Both the position numbers and the translations under genes were made by a program. Positions 1 to 9,987 of a stretch of DNA of 64,000 nt are shown here, piece after piece (position 1 is the first letter of the stretch; each line of letters opens with the position of its first letter). The notes beneath the pieces are model-generated. The model saw nothing but the letters and a program-made list of their open reading frames with translations, ran no database searches and had not been told where the DNA came from. Where the stretch lies: NCBI GenBank assembly GCA_038373865.1, contig JAXGGA010004457.1, positions 1-64,000 on the forward strand, written 5' to 3'. This DNA comes from Uloborus plumipes. Lineage: Eukaryota; Arthropoda; Arachnida; Araneae; Uloboridae.

Positions 1-440
1 TTTTTAGATGCATTAAGCCACTTCTAATGCTTTTTTCTTCTTTCTTTTATTTTTTAACGGGAAAGTAGGCTAAAAAACCAAGCAGAGCCTTTATTAATAC
101 AGTGCACGCCCGTGATTAAACCGGTGGTTAATAAATGAACCAAATAAATGAACCAAAAACAGAACACTATACAGCTATATTGAAATAGTCGATTTACTGA
201 ATCACCGCTTTATTGAATCTAAAGTGTTCAGGGCATCCGTGATTCATAAAAGCGGTAATCACTGTACTTATTTTTTTTTGGTTAAAATTAGAAAGGAAGA
301 AAACCATCCAAAATTGAGAGGAGGGATGTGATGTTCATTAAACTTCATGGCACTGTTTCCCAAATTTCTCCCTCCAAGTCACTTTGTCTGGCAAGAGAAA
401 CTACTGGAAAACATGCACAAACTTTTTTTTTAAGACGCAC

Positions 441-660
441 ACTGTAAAAAATGAATGTTGTTTTTACAGTCTAATATACCTAATTTTCTAATAATAAACA
501 GTAAAATTTTCTGATTTTACGCTAAAAAAAATTAAAATTGCTAACTTTACACTACTAAACTGCAAAATTGCTAATTTTAGAGTAATGAACTGTCAAATTG
601 CTAATTTTACAGTTTATTACCGTGCATTTTACAATTTTAAACTGGATCCTCTGCTGTAAG
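441..660. repeat. Degenerate ACAGTAATAAACTGTAAAA-type repeat, copy 1
   Basis: AT-rich stretch made of short mirrored phrases of the form TTTACAGTTTATTAC / GTAATAAACTGTAAA, ending near a CTGGATCCTCTGCTG phrase. The same phrase order recurs near 34840-35268 and 51624-51980, so this is an interspersed family and not local low complexity. No coding potential is visible. The left part carries CACACTGTAAAAAATGAATG, which looks like one end of the family. Confidence 0.6.
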
Positions 661-840
661 TTTTCGGAATTATTATATGCTTACTTTTCTGTGCGGAATA
701 TTATTATTTGCTTACTTTTCCTTCACTTAATTCAATTTATTAAAGCAGTTTAGATACTTAACATATACCATTTGTATGTTTTACAAATATAATTCACTCA
801 TGTTTAGGTACAAATACTTTTTTAGGAAAATTATTTTAGT

Positions 841-1970
841 GAAAAATATCATACCTTTTTCGAGCTTTGAGTTATAAAATATTCATATTGTTTAGTGATT
901 TTTATGTTAGGTGTATTTAGACAAAGAAAGGCTCACTGCATTATGTGATCTTTTACCTATGTAGTATTTAAATTTTTAGTGATTTAGTTCAGAATTGTAT
1001 TTGATAAGCGTATCCATCTGCAGCAATAAATTTGCAAATTATCGTTCAACATTTGGTATTTACTATTCAAAAAACAAATTCTTAGGAGGAAAAATGTACT
1101 GTTTTATGGTGCGAAGATTAAAATTATTTCTATACACACAATTTTTACCGTCACATTGCTTTGTAGCATAAATATACACCTCATAGTTTGCGATTCAAAA
1201 TTCGACTGTTTCGTAAATATCGTACCTTTTCGGGTTTTTAAGTTATACAATATTCATTTTTTTTTGTGATTTTGTATTTCAATTGTATTTTAATAAAAAA
1301 AGGTTTTGCTGCAATTTGTGAACTTTTACCTGTGTAATATTAAAATTTAGAGTGATTTTGCTCAGAATTGTATTTTCTAAACGTACCTCTCTGCATTCAT
1401 AAGTTTTCAAATTACTACTATTATAGCTTATTTTTTATTTTTTTATTTTTTTTCCTTAGTGTATACAAATGTATTCTTGGACGACAATTTGCACATTTAT
1501 AACAGTAGGTAGTACTGTAGTTCGCTCAGTATATAAAATTTTTAACTAAATCACAATAATTTTCAATTCTACACAGGTAAAATTCGCAAATAACAGTAAA
1601 ACTTCTTTTTAAGATCTTTTATTTAGGTGCGAAGATTAAAATTATTTCTATACACACTATTTTTACAGTCACATTGCTTTGTAACATAAATATACACCTC
1701 ATAGTTTGCGATTCAAAACTCAACTGTTTCGTAAATATAGTACCTTTTCGGGTTTTTAAGTTATACAGTACTAAAATTTTACATTTTTTGTTGATTTTTT
1801 GTTTCTAGCAAAATTAGGAAATTTTTGTTCGATTGTTTTTATATTTTGACCTCAATTTCATATTTATATAAAGTTGATCTCTATAACGGTAATAAAGTTT
1901 TTCGCTTCTATTGAAACATTATAATTTAACCCATACCTTAGCCACAGCAACGCGTGGCCGGGTCAGCTAG
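841..1970 (+). mobile_element. Helitron-like element, 3' end at 1970
   Basis: The right boundary has the Helitron 3' signature: a short hairpin (GCCAC 1941-1945 pairing with GTGGC 1954-1958), about 10 bases of spacer, then CTAG at 1967-1970 followed by T, as expected for insertion between A and T. The body holds long direct repeats (see 1109-1772). No Rep/helicase coding is present, so it would be non-autonomous. The 5' end (TC) was not located; the start given is only where related internal repeats begin. Confidence 0.6.
1109..1772 (+). repeat. Direct repeat, about 145 bp at 516-bp spacing
   Basis: The block beginning GGTGCGAAGATTAAAATTAT at about 1109 recurs almost unchanged at about 1626 and runs through TTTCGGGTTTTTAAGTTATA in both. 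A more diverged relative of the same text lies near 841-1080, offset about 369 bp. The repeats sit inside the Helitron-like element and suggest internal tandem amplification. Confidence 0.75.
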
Positions 1971-1971
1971 T

Positions 1972-2239
1972 AAAAAAAATATATATATATATATGCAATA
2001 TTCACATGAAATCAATAAATACGTATCAGAGAAATAATAAATTTTAATTTAAGTGAAATAAATACCTGTTAGATTTTCTTTTACAAAGTTAAATGTAGAA
2101 ACCTTTAAAAAAATTGAAAAGTGTCCAGAATAAGCCCACTGTGTCTGTATATGATATCTATAAAACGCAACGCTATTGAAAGTTCAAATACACCAAAAGG
2201 TAACAAGAAACTAACCTTTAGACAGCATGACTAAAGAAT
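1972..2239. other. Unassigned AT-rich stretch
   Basis: Contains a short (AT)n run just after the Helitron-like end and otherwise plain AT-rich sequence. I see no gene, terminal repeat or RNA here. Confidence 0.5.
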
Positions 2240-3195
2240 GACTAAAAAGTAATTTCAAACCGTGATTAAACTTCATGACACAAACTTATTTCCATCCTTA
2301 TTTCCCTTTTCTTTTCTTAGATGTATCATGCAACATTTGTTAACTCTAGAATAATTACTTTTAAAAAGAATATTTAAATGATATATTTTTCTACACAATT
2401 CAGTATACGTGGTTTACTCCCAAAAATAATCAGAAAAAAAAACGCTGCCCCCCTGGGATTAACATGTATCCGGCTGTTTTTTTTTTATGACAGTAGAAGA
2501 GAATTAGAGAAGAGAATTATGTGCAAGTCGGCCAAGAAATTTTGAAAATCTAATTCTTCGGCAGACGGCTATTTTCTTTTAAAATGCATAATTGAATATT
2601 TTCCCCTGCTTAGTTACGAGTTTGATATAAACATCTTTTTTTTCTTCTGGTGAGGAAGCTAAAAATTGTGTTATTTCTTTCGTGCGTTTGCACAGAGGCG
2701 ATGAATGAAAATGTCACACTTTTCCCTGGTGTGATTTGTTACATTTCATGTGGAAAAATTTTGAATAAACTCTTTCTGGAAATTAGCTTTGAGTTTTGTT
2801 TTGAATGTCGTGTAAATATTAATTGCAAATCTATGTGACCAAGTGGTAAAGAATGTTTTTGTTCAAACTAACGAACCTATTTTATTCATTCCAAGTACCA
2901 GGTTTTAAAAATTAGGTCATCGATCTTCTCTGTCTCCCCAGTATTTCTGAGTCATACATTTAACATTATTAAATGCGGAGCGTATGTTAATATGCAACTA
3001 ACTGTACAGGATCACGTAAAAGGTAAGTGTGAACAGGGTAATGTATTAACCTGGAAGACTTAACTTTGCAACCGTTTGTCCTAGATGCATAGTTCCAGTT
3101 GCAAAGGTGCTCAAAATGAAGTCCAGAGTTAACATGTAGAAAGTTTGAAATGAAAAAAATAGTCAAAAACTACGAAATGTAACTTTTTATCTGGA
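2240..3195 (+). repeat. Long interspersed repeat, inverted partner at 54095-55060
   Basis: Reads collinearly with the reverse complement of 54095-55060: for example CCCTGGGATTAACATGTATC near 2453 matches GATACATGTTAATCCCAGGG near 54837, and the match continues through TTCTTCGGCAGACGGCTATT and the GTGGTAAAG and CAGTATTTCTGAG blocks. The end nearest 3195 (TGCTCAAAATGAAGTCCAGA) also has a relative at about 55680-55870. This is a TE family of unknown class; the short ORFs inside do not look conserved. Confidence 0.7.
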
Positions 3196-3199
3196 TTTC

Positions 3200-3960
3200 A
3201 GTTCTCCTAACTTGTAGTACTAAAATAATTTCCATTGAAAAATAATTCCAGCGAAAAAAAAAAAAGAAAGAATTACGAATAAAACTCGAAGAGATATTAG
3301 ATTTAATCAACTGAAGCCGCTGTCCAGCTATATTCTCCTCCAGTCTGTGCTATTGATAGTCAGTGTAAAGTGGTGTAAATGAAAAAACGCTGCTTTTCCT
3401 ATCTCAGTGAATAAAGGTTGTACTAATATCAAACAGTGAATAATGGTTGTACTGATTTATTTTTCAAGCATTACATAATTTAATAATTTTCTAGAACGTT
3501 TGTAAATAAGGGCATGTTTCATACATCAAGAAAATTATTTAATTTGAGACAAGAAATACCAGTTAGTTGTTTTTTCTAGTACCATTTATCAGAGCTACAG
3601 TGCGTGGTTAGAATGTTATGACATCAATTTTATGCTCAAAATTTTCAAAAAAAAAAAAAATTGCTTAAAACATAAAAAATAACGCTATTTTGCAAATTGA
3701 AAGAATTTTCGTGCAAGCGTCAGATCTTTTATATGCAGTTTACTATTATGATGGCAAATTTACCGCACTACCAATCGTCAAAAACAGAAAAAAAGGTTTT
3801 CGACAGAATCTTATATGGCACACAGTGGAACTTTTACCAACGCTTACCATCAAAGCTATAAAAATCAATTGCGGTAAATGATTTTTCCTTCCTTCTTTCT
3901 TTATAATGTTTGAAAAGAACATAGCAAAATAAGTAGAACAATTTTGAATCCCTTATATCT
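3200..3960. other. Unassigned AT-rich stretch
   Basis: AT-rich sequence with poly-A/T runs. A short duplicated phrase (GTGAATAA..GGTTGTACT) occurs at about 3411 and 3447 and has a relative near 54010. The 63-codon ORF at 3690-3881 has no recognisable motif or signal peptide and I do not call it a gene. Confidence 0.5.
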
Positions 3961-3966
3961 ATATAT

Positions 3967-4947
3967 GATCTAATATTTAGAAAAGTGCCAATTTGAGTCC
4001 CAAGTGCATTTTCACTAGTATTTCAATAACTAGTTAAAAAAATAATTTTCCCCAGAAAGAAGATAAGTTTTGCTTTCATTTCATCTAATAACATCAGAAA
4101 TTTTTTTTTTCTTCAGAAAATATTGTTTTTATACATCAAAAATCAGATCGGTAACGTGACCCAAGTAGCAAAGCTTAGCATGCAAACAGTTCATGCGCAC
4201 TTTCTAACTTCCCAAAAAAACGCACTTGCACAAAAAACGATTCTATTTATACCCCTTTGTTAATATTTTACTTCATTTTTGTTTTAATCAATTGCTGATT
4301 TTCTAGCCGATGCGAAATAAGCGTGTCCCTAGTTCCGCCGTCAGAGCGGTAACAATAACTTCCTATCTATGTCTAGGCTCCCAAAATCATTTCCTGCACC
4401 TATACCACGTGATACTGAGTACCTGGTGGGATGTTTTATCGCATCATAATTAAAAATTTGCATTTCTGCATCTAAAATTGCAGATAAGATTTTTTAAAGT
4501 GATTTATAAAATGTGTGTCATTTGAGTCATCAGATCGGTAACACGCTCTAAAATGCGCAGTTTTTATTATTTTAAAAATTATTTTATATATAAGTATAGT
4601 CCTTTATTACAAGGGAAAAAACCACGTGTTTGATTTTGGTTTAGTGCGATCGACTCGGAAATAAAAAAAAAACTTTGTCAGTTTGTCAGATCGGTAACAG
4701 TCAGAGCGGTAACATTGAAAAACAGCGAATATGTTACAGAACTAACTCACACGTTTCAGAATTACAAAAAGCAAAAATTATAGGTTTTAGTCATAAATTG
4801 AATATTTTTGTTCTTAAAAAATGAAAAGCAATAAGTTTTTAGTATAATTGCTTCATTTGTGGTTTGTATGACCTTACAATAGAAGTTAGTAAAATAAGAA
4901 AAAGTGACACTGCAGAAATTAAGTTAATTAATTATTATTATTTTATT

Positions 4948-4989
<42 letters not shown>

Positions 4990-5603
4990 TTTGGTGCTTC
5001 AATTTCTCAAAACTTCGCTAAATAACTACATAATAACTAGCATACTAAATTTGAATTTCTGATCAAGAAATTAAATTTCCTTCAACTAATTAAAGAAAAG
5101 CAAGCTGCAGAGTTGTGTTGAAAAAGTTGAAGTTGTGTGTTGTTTCAAAACAAAACAAATGTTTTATTAGCTTGGATTTGGTAATCTCATAATTTATTTT
5201 ATCTAAAAACCTTATCGCTCATTTTTATTTCCAAGAAATGCTTTTTTATAATGAAATTTGATTTTTTAGCCTAATATATATATTTTAATATAATTATCTT
5301 CATTCTATGTTAAAAATGCAAGGAAATGATATCATATTTAGAGATGTTAACGAAGACTGAAAGCATAAACTCAAATATATAGCTCATATTAACATCAGAT
5401 CTGTAACATTCATCAGATCTGTAACGGCTTAAAAGTGAGTAATCTAAGGAGGGGGTAAATAACTTCCTTGACCTCCCCCCTTTTATTTTCTTGCATTTAG
5501 ACCCAATTTACACTTAAAATCCAATGTTAGTTTTTTTCTGCAAAAAAAATTTTTTTTTCAGAAAACTCCAACTTCAAATTGGCACTTTTCTAAATATTGG
5601 CTC
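3967..5603. mobile_element. 1.6-kb non-autonomous DNA transposon, copy 1 (4-bp TSD)
   Basis: Ends are inverted repeats: GATCTAATATTTAGAAAAGT on the left and the complement of ACTTTTCTAAATATTGGCTC on the right, flanked by ATAT on both sides (3963-3966, 5604-5607). A second copy lies at 27846-29461, nearly collinear end to end and flanked by CCCT on both sides. No ORF of transposase size is present. The distinctive feature is a motif CAGAtCGGTAAC / CAGAgCGGTAAC / CAGATCtGTAAC repeated about seven times through the body and kept in both copies. Superfamily unknown; the 4-bp TSD would fit several classes. Confidence 0.85.
4924..4992 (+). repeat. (TTA)n / (TTTA)n microsatellite
   Basis: Run of TTA units with some TTTA inside the 1.6-kb element. 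The equivalent place in copy 2 (about 28797-28848) is a shorter TTAA/TTTA run, so the tract has changed length and unit since the copies diverged. Confidence 0.9.
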
Positions 5604-5906
5604 ATATATAAAACAAAAACTTTAAAATATGTGTGTCCGGGGTAAATTCAGAAACTACCGTGTCGATTTCGCTCCAAATTTTGCAGCAGATACTGGTAAG
5701 CCCAGGGCAGGTTAGGAAAAAATTCGAAGAATAGTTCTTTGTTTATTCGAAATCTAAATTTTAGATCCAAAAATGGCTCTATCTAGAGAAATAATTTTCG
5801 TATCGTTTTGATCTTGGTCTCATTGGAAATAGCACGAAAAATCCTAAAATGGAACATTTTTTACCTACGGTGCCGTGAAGGGGATGTTAAAAAATCACGT
5901 GGAAAC
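5604..5906. other. Probable TE flank split by a MITE
   Basis: Sequence around GTGTGTCCGGGGTAAATTCA and GTGCCGTGAAGGGGATG, continuing after the MITE at 6331 with GCTTAAAGCTTGTGAAAATC. It reads as one unit interrupted by the MITE at 5917-6330. No ORF is convincing; class unknown. Confidence 0.4.
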
Positions 5907-5916
5907 GCTTTATACC

Positions 5917-6330
5917 AACGCCTCCTAAATACTAAATGCCTGTAACTTTCTGGCTTTCAGCACAGAGAAAAATTTCATCCTTGGTTCAGGATACGCTGCC
6001 ATCTACCAGAGTTCTTCGAGAAAGAGAAATTAATGATTGGTTCATTTCTAAATTTAAATTTAAAAACCAACCAATCAAAAAATTTGTTTCGAATATTGTT
6101 TGGATCCATCGCTAATAGCTGCAAAATGCAATTGGTTCACGAAACACTGCCATCTACCGGAGTTCTTCAAAAAATTAACGATTGCTTCATTTCTGAGTTT
6201 AAATTTAAAAATTAACCAATCAAAAAATAACAACGACATTATCGGATTGCCGCAAGGTGGCGTTTAAAGCTGAACCCATCTCGACGGTAGCGAAGCAAAT
6301 GTTATAGGCATTTAGTATTTAGGAGGCGTT
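5917..6330. mobile_element. MULE-type MITE, copy 1
   Basis: Inverted ends AACGCCTCCTAAATACTAAA (left) and the complement of TTTAGTATTTAGGAGGCGTT (right). Flanks are GCTTTATACC on the left and GCTTATACC on the right, a 9-10 bp TSD with one indel, the size typical of Mutator-like elements. The interior has two related halves around CTGCCATCTACC and AACCAATCAAAAAA. A relative lies at 42308-42699. No coding capacity. Confidence 0.8.
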
Positions 6331-6650
6331 GCTTATACCCGCTTAAAGCTTGTGAAAATCTAGTTTTAATTGCCGTTGCCATTTTGTTCAAACGTGAAAA
6401 TATTGACTTTGGCATTTCAATACGAAGTGAACTTAGCCAAGGCTTAACTCAATCTTTGCAGTTTTCGGGATTACGCTTGAATGTTTTGAAGGGAAAAACA
6501 TTACTCTTTCTCCATTTTTTTCCTTATTTACAGCGCGAACGCAGGTCATGCGATTACTGTTAGTTAAGAATAAATCCACAATTTTTAAAAAGATATAAGA
6601 GCAATTAGTTAAAGAGTAAAAACCCTGCGCTTATTTTTTTTAAAGAAAAC
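6331..6650. other. Unassigned stretch upstream of candidate exon
   Basis: AT-rich sequence containing CGGGATTACGCTTGAATG and a T-rich run just before the candidate start codon at 6651. No TATA box or other promoter element can be singled out with confidence. Confidence 0.35.
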
Positions 6651-6812
6651 ATGTATCGTGCTAGTGCTGCCTTGCTTCTCTTTTGGACTGCCCTGCTTAC
6701 ATTTTTCGAACCTCTTCCTAGCTCTAGGACCACACCAACAGCACAAGGTATGGTGTCTATCCCATCTGGGTACAAGAGGGAATTTTCAAAAAGAGCTCTT
6801 CAGAGGAAATAA
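6651..6812 (+). CDS. Candidate first exon of a secreted peptide gene (signal peptide)
   Basis: An ATG in an acceptable eukaryotic context (AAAAC-ATG) opens a 53-codon frame ending at TAA 6810-6812. Residues 1-25 look like a signal peptide: MYRAS, then a hydrophobic core ALLLFWTALLTFF, then small and polar residues. At 6743-6753 the sequence CACAAG|GTATGG is a good splice-donor match; splicing there would end the exon at 6747 after about 32 codons in phase 1, a common arrangement for small secreted or neuropeptide precursors. No mature peptide, acceptor or second exon could be recognised downstream, and I do not know the family. It lies in a short stretch between two MITEs. It may be a chance ORF. 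Confidence 0.3.
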   Translation: MYRASAALLLFWTALLTFFEPLPSSRTTPTAQGMVSIPSGYKREFSKRALQRK

Positions 6813-6913
6813 TGAATTGGATGGCCAGAATCCCACAAAATTCTAAGAAATGGGTAATGTAAAAGAATATCGGTCGCCAAAAGTGGATTTAAATAGCAAG
6901 TGGCTGTCGTGAA

Positions 6914-7110
6914 CAGGACCCGAATAAGATATCACGGGGCCCTAGGCCAAATACTTTTTTGGGGCCCCGTGTACTGAAGCTTTGCAATTTTAGGCATAGG
7001 ATAAAACAAATTTAAGCATTGACTACAGCAATTTTAGCTAATTGGGGACCCCTAAATTGTGGGGGCCCTAGGCCGCGGCCTAGTTAGGCCTATGCAGTAA
7101 TCAGGCCCTG
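6914..7110. mobile_element. hAT-type MITE
   Basis: Ends CAGGACCCGAATAAG and the complement of CAGTAATCAGGCCCTG form CAGGRCCYGA-type inverted repeats. The flanking octamers GTCGTGAA and ATCGTTAA agree at 6 of 8 positions, as expected for an old 8-bp hAT TSD. The interior is rich in GGGGCCC and CCTAGGCC palindromes, a pattern common near hAT termini. No transposase is present. Confidence 0.7.
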
Positions 7111-7129
7111 ATCGTTAAGGTCTTATAGA

Positions 7130-7262
7130 GGTTTCTTGTGTGTCACGTTATAGAGGTTTTCCCCCATTGAAATTAACATTGGAACAACCAATGGCAAAAA
7201 TAAATGTTGATGTAGCGAGGTAGTCGAGTTATCCACGTATCGAGTTACTGGAGTTCCACTAC
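7130..7262. mobile_element. Fragment of a pogo/Tigger-like terminus
   Basis: The text GAGTTATCCACGTATCGAGT followed by TACTGGAGTTCCACT reads on the minus strand as AGTGGAACTCCAGTAACTCG, a Tigger-like terminal repeat. The opposite end was not found, so this is a truncated relic. Confidence 0.4.
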
Positions 7263-7424
7263 ACAAGGTAACTAACTGTTTTTGTTACAGTTTTGTTGTA
7301 ACGGTCTTTGTTTCAGATACGACAGTTTTTTAATAGCTTGTAATATCAGAAAAAAATGAAGAAAAAAATCTAAACTGGAACTTTCTTGAATGTTTTTTAT
7401 TTACAGTATAGTTTTCAAATTTAA

Positions 7425-7931
7425 CCCATTAATGCCTGACTTTTTGTCCAAAGATATTTTGTATACTGGTTACAAGTAGTGTTTACTGGATAGGAAAAAT
7501 ATTTTTAAAAATATCATGTAAAAATATTTTTTTTATTAAAAAAAGAAAAATCGTCTTTTAAAAGTTACGCTAGGCACCAGAGGGTGCATGCTTTTATTAT
7601 TATTTCTGCCTAGTATATAATATCTAAAAAGACATTTTATAAGAAGAAATAAAAGCATCAACTAACATAAACTAGAAAGCTGGGAATAATTTTAAAAAAC
7701 TTAGCTTTTTGTTCTTGAGATTGTGAACGATTTAATTCTTGATAAAGATCATATTAAAACTGCGACAGAACACACTTTACAATGGTTATGTGCTGCAATC
7801 TGCTAATAATGAATTGAAACAATACCAAAGTAATAATTAAACACTATTATTTGTTTGCAATGTTTATTTTTTTAAAAATTCAGACATACTTTTTGGACCA
7901 TCCCTAAAAAGGGACGCTAGGCATTAATGGG
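7425..7931 (+). mobile_element. TTAA-flanked (piggyBac-like) MITE, family P, copy 1
   Basis: Inverted ends CCCATTAATGCCTGAC and the complement of GCTAGGCATTAATGGG, flanked by TTAA at 7421-7424 and 7932-7935. Three relatives occur in the window: 45203-45672 (same orientation), and 52154-52656 and 55100-55613 (opposite). Length is near 500 bp in complete copies, with no ORF. The TTAA target points to piggyBac or another TTAA-specific class such as Kolobok; the class is inferred only from the target. Confidence 0.85.
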
Positions 7932-7935
7932 TTAA

Positions 7936-8391
7936 ACTCATTAACCTACAAAATTAACACGCATATCATTTTGAGATCAGGTAAGTCACTGGCTTATCGC
8001 TGACACCTAAATTCTCAATGTATTTACTCTAATAACTAATATTAAAACCCCATTTTATTACACTCTCAAACTAACCACAAAAAAAAAACACTGCATACTC
8101 CATACCTAGTCTCATTAGCTGAGATTAATCGCTGGACGTAGTTTTCTAATCTACGAATCTGAAAGGTAATTTAGCACGAGACTGACAAACTTCCAGAATC
8201 TATCTGATAAAGATGGTCCCCCTAAATGGCCATTTAATGCAGGGTCTAATTATTCTGTTCAACTGGTGACAATGATGAATATGAGAAGTGACATGATAAT
8301 TTAGATTATCATTCCATAGTTCATTTGCATGCCGTAATTATCTCGCGTTTGGCAATTGTGTGTTCAACAGTTCCTACTGAATTTCAAAAAT
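7936..8391. other. Unassigned AT-rich stretch
   Basis: Plain AT-rich sequence with no recognised terminal repeat, RNA or coding signal. Confidence 0.5.
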
Positions 8392-8395
8392 ATTG

Positions 8396-8994
8396 GGGCA
8401 TTTCACGGTATTTGGGACATTAGGGGTGTCCGTAACAAAACTTTTGAAAAGTTTACAAATTTTATATATATTGAAAAAGTAAATTCTAAAGTATATGAAT
8501 ATCATATTGTTTTCATAATTCACTTTATGTTATGTTTGTAATTGCACTCAGAACATTGAAAATGCAACTTTCACTGTTACGGACTCTACATTGAATTTTT
8601 CTTTAAACCTGGCTTAAACCGATTTTTAAGCCAAAACTGGTAATTGAGACAGATAAGGTAAAGGTTCACCTCTAATATAGCTAACAATTTTAATCAAAAA
8701 GTGCATTCTTTAAAAAATTATGGACTGTGAAAATGATGACTGTAGAGTCCGTAACAATAATTGGAATAAAAGTTTAGTTTTTAAAGAAAAATTCAATGTA
8801 GAGTCTGTAACGGTTATAATTGCATTTTCAATGTTCCGAGTGCAATTACAAACACAATATAAAGTGAACTATGAAAAAAATCTGATTTTCACGTGCTTTA
8901 GAATGTACTTTTTCAATATATATAAAAATTTTAACCTTTTAAAAAGTTTTGTTACAGACACGTATAAGTGTCACAAATACCGTGAAATGCCCCC
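8396..8994. mobile_element. Palindromic element with repeated CYGTAAC motif
   Basis: Ends GGGCATTTCACGGTATTTGG and the complement of CACAAATACCGTGAAATGCC, flanked by ATTG (8392-8395, 8995-8998). Arms of roughly 200 bp mirror each other (for example CTTTTGAAAAGTTTACAAAT versus ATTTTAACCTTTTAAAAAG). Short TCCGTAAC / TCTGTAAC / GTTACGGA motifs recur at about 8427, 8577, 8743, 8800 and 8951, recalling the CGGTAAC array of the 1.6-kb element at 3967. The 115-codon ORF across it reads through the arm and is not a gene. Confidence 0.7.
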
Positions 8995-8999
8995 ATTGC

Positions 9000-9319
9000 A
9001 AGGAGCGTTGAGCGTGATAATTTTCACGGAATTTGTAATTCATTCGAATAAAATAAACTATCTCTAATTTCTTTTAAATTATACTCTGTTACTTTAAAAT
9101 AGGCGAACCAAATTGGGATAGTTTAAATGTCCCATGGAAACTGTACAAAAAAAAAAAAAAGATGTTGAATCATTCCATTTGTTTTTTGTTTATTTAATTA
9201 GGTTTACGCTTTTACTTATAACCTCATGTCTCAGTTTTTTCTTTACGTTTCTAACAAACCTAATGCTAAATAGTTTGTTTTAGCAAGACCTGCCGTCATG
9301 AGTCCAAGAGTTATTAGAC
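9000..9319. other. Unassigned stretch
   Basis: AT-rich, with a poly-A tract near 9148. No feature recognised. Confidence 0.5.
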
Positions 9320-9321
9320 TA

Positions 9322-9985
9322 CAGTGGACAAATAAAATAGATTTTTTTCAATTATTGATTTATGTGTCTAAAACTTTGTGTGCTTATATTATTGTATATT
9401 TACTACATCTAAAAGCATAAAAAACACAAATTAGTGCAAAAACAATGAATCCTTTTTTTTTTTCAAATTTCAAATTTAAATATTTTTTTAACAAAATTTC
9501 AAAATGTTCTAGGCGTCACAATTTTTTTTCAAACTTTGAATTTCCACTTAATTTCCAATCATTAGGCATGATTGCACAAAATAATGCATTACATGCAATG
9601 TTTTATGAGATAGTTTATATGTAAAAGATGGCTGAAAATAAAAATTTTCAGTTGAAAAAATCATATAAATTTTCATTTTCAGCCATCTCTTATAAACTAT
9701 CACATAAAACATTGCATGTAATGCATTATTTTATTCAATCATGCCTTATGATTTGAAATTAAGTAGATATTCAAAGTTTGAAAAAAAATTGTGACGCCTG
9801 GAATGTTTTGAAATTTTGCTAAAAAAATATTTAAATTTGAAATTTGAAAACAATGTATTCATGGTTTTTGCACTAATTTGTGTTTTTTATGCTTTTAGAT
9901 GTAGTAAATATACAATAACACAAGCACGCAAAGTTTTAGACACATAAATCAATAATTGAAAAAAATCAATTTTATTTGTACACTG
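9322..9985. mobile_element. Tc1/mariner-type foldback MITE
   Basis: A complete palindrome: CAGTGGACAAATAAAA on the left mirrors TTTTATTTGTACACTG on the right, with TA on both sides (9320-9321, 9986-9987). The arms of about 320 bp stay alignable to the centre near 9655, where a short spacer (around CAGTTGAAAAAATCATA) separates them. Terminal CAGTG plus a TA target indicates Tc1/mariner mobilisation. The long arms mean a transcript would fold into a hairpin. Confidence 0.9.
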
Positions 9986-9987
9986 TA

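Noticed and set aside
4924..4992. CRISPR-like or satellite array
   Set aside because: Simple trinucleotide microsatellite with no spacers. No CRISPR, riboswitch or bacterial feature is expected or seen in this eukaryotic window.
8720..9067. 115-codon ORF
   Set aside because: Lies across the right arm of the palindrome 8396-8994 and its flank; AT-rich composition and no motif.
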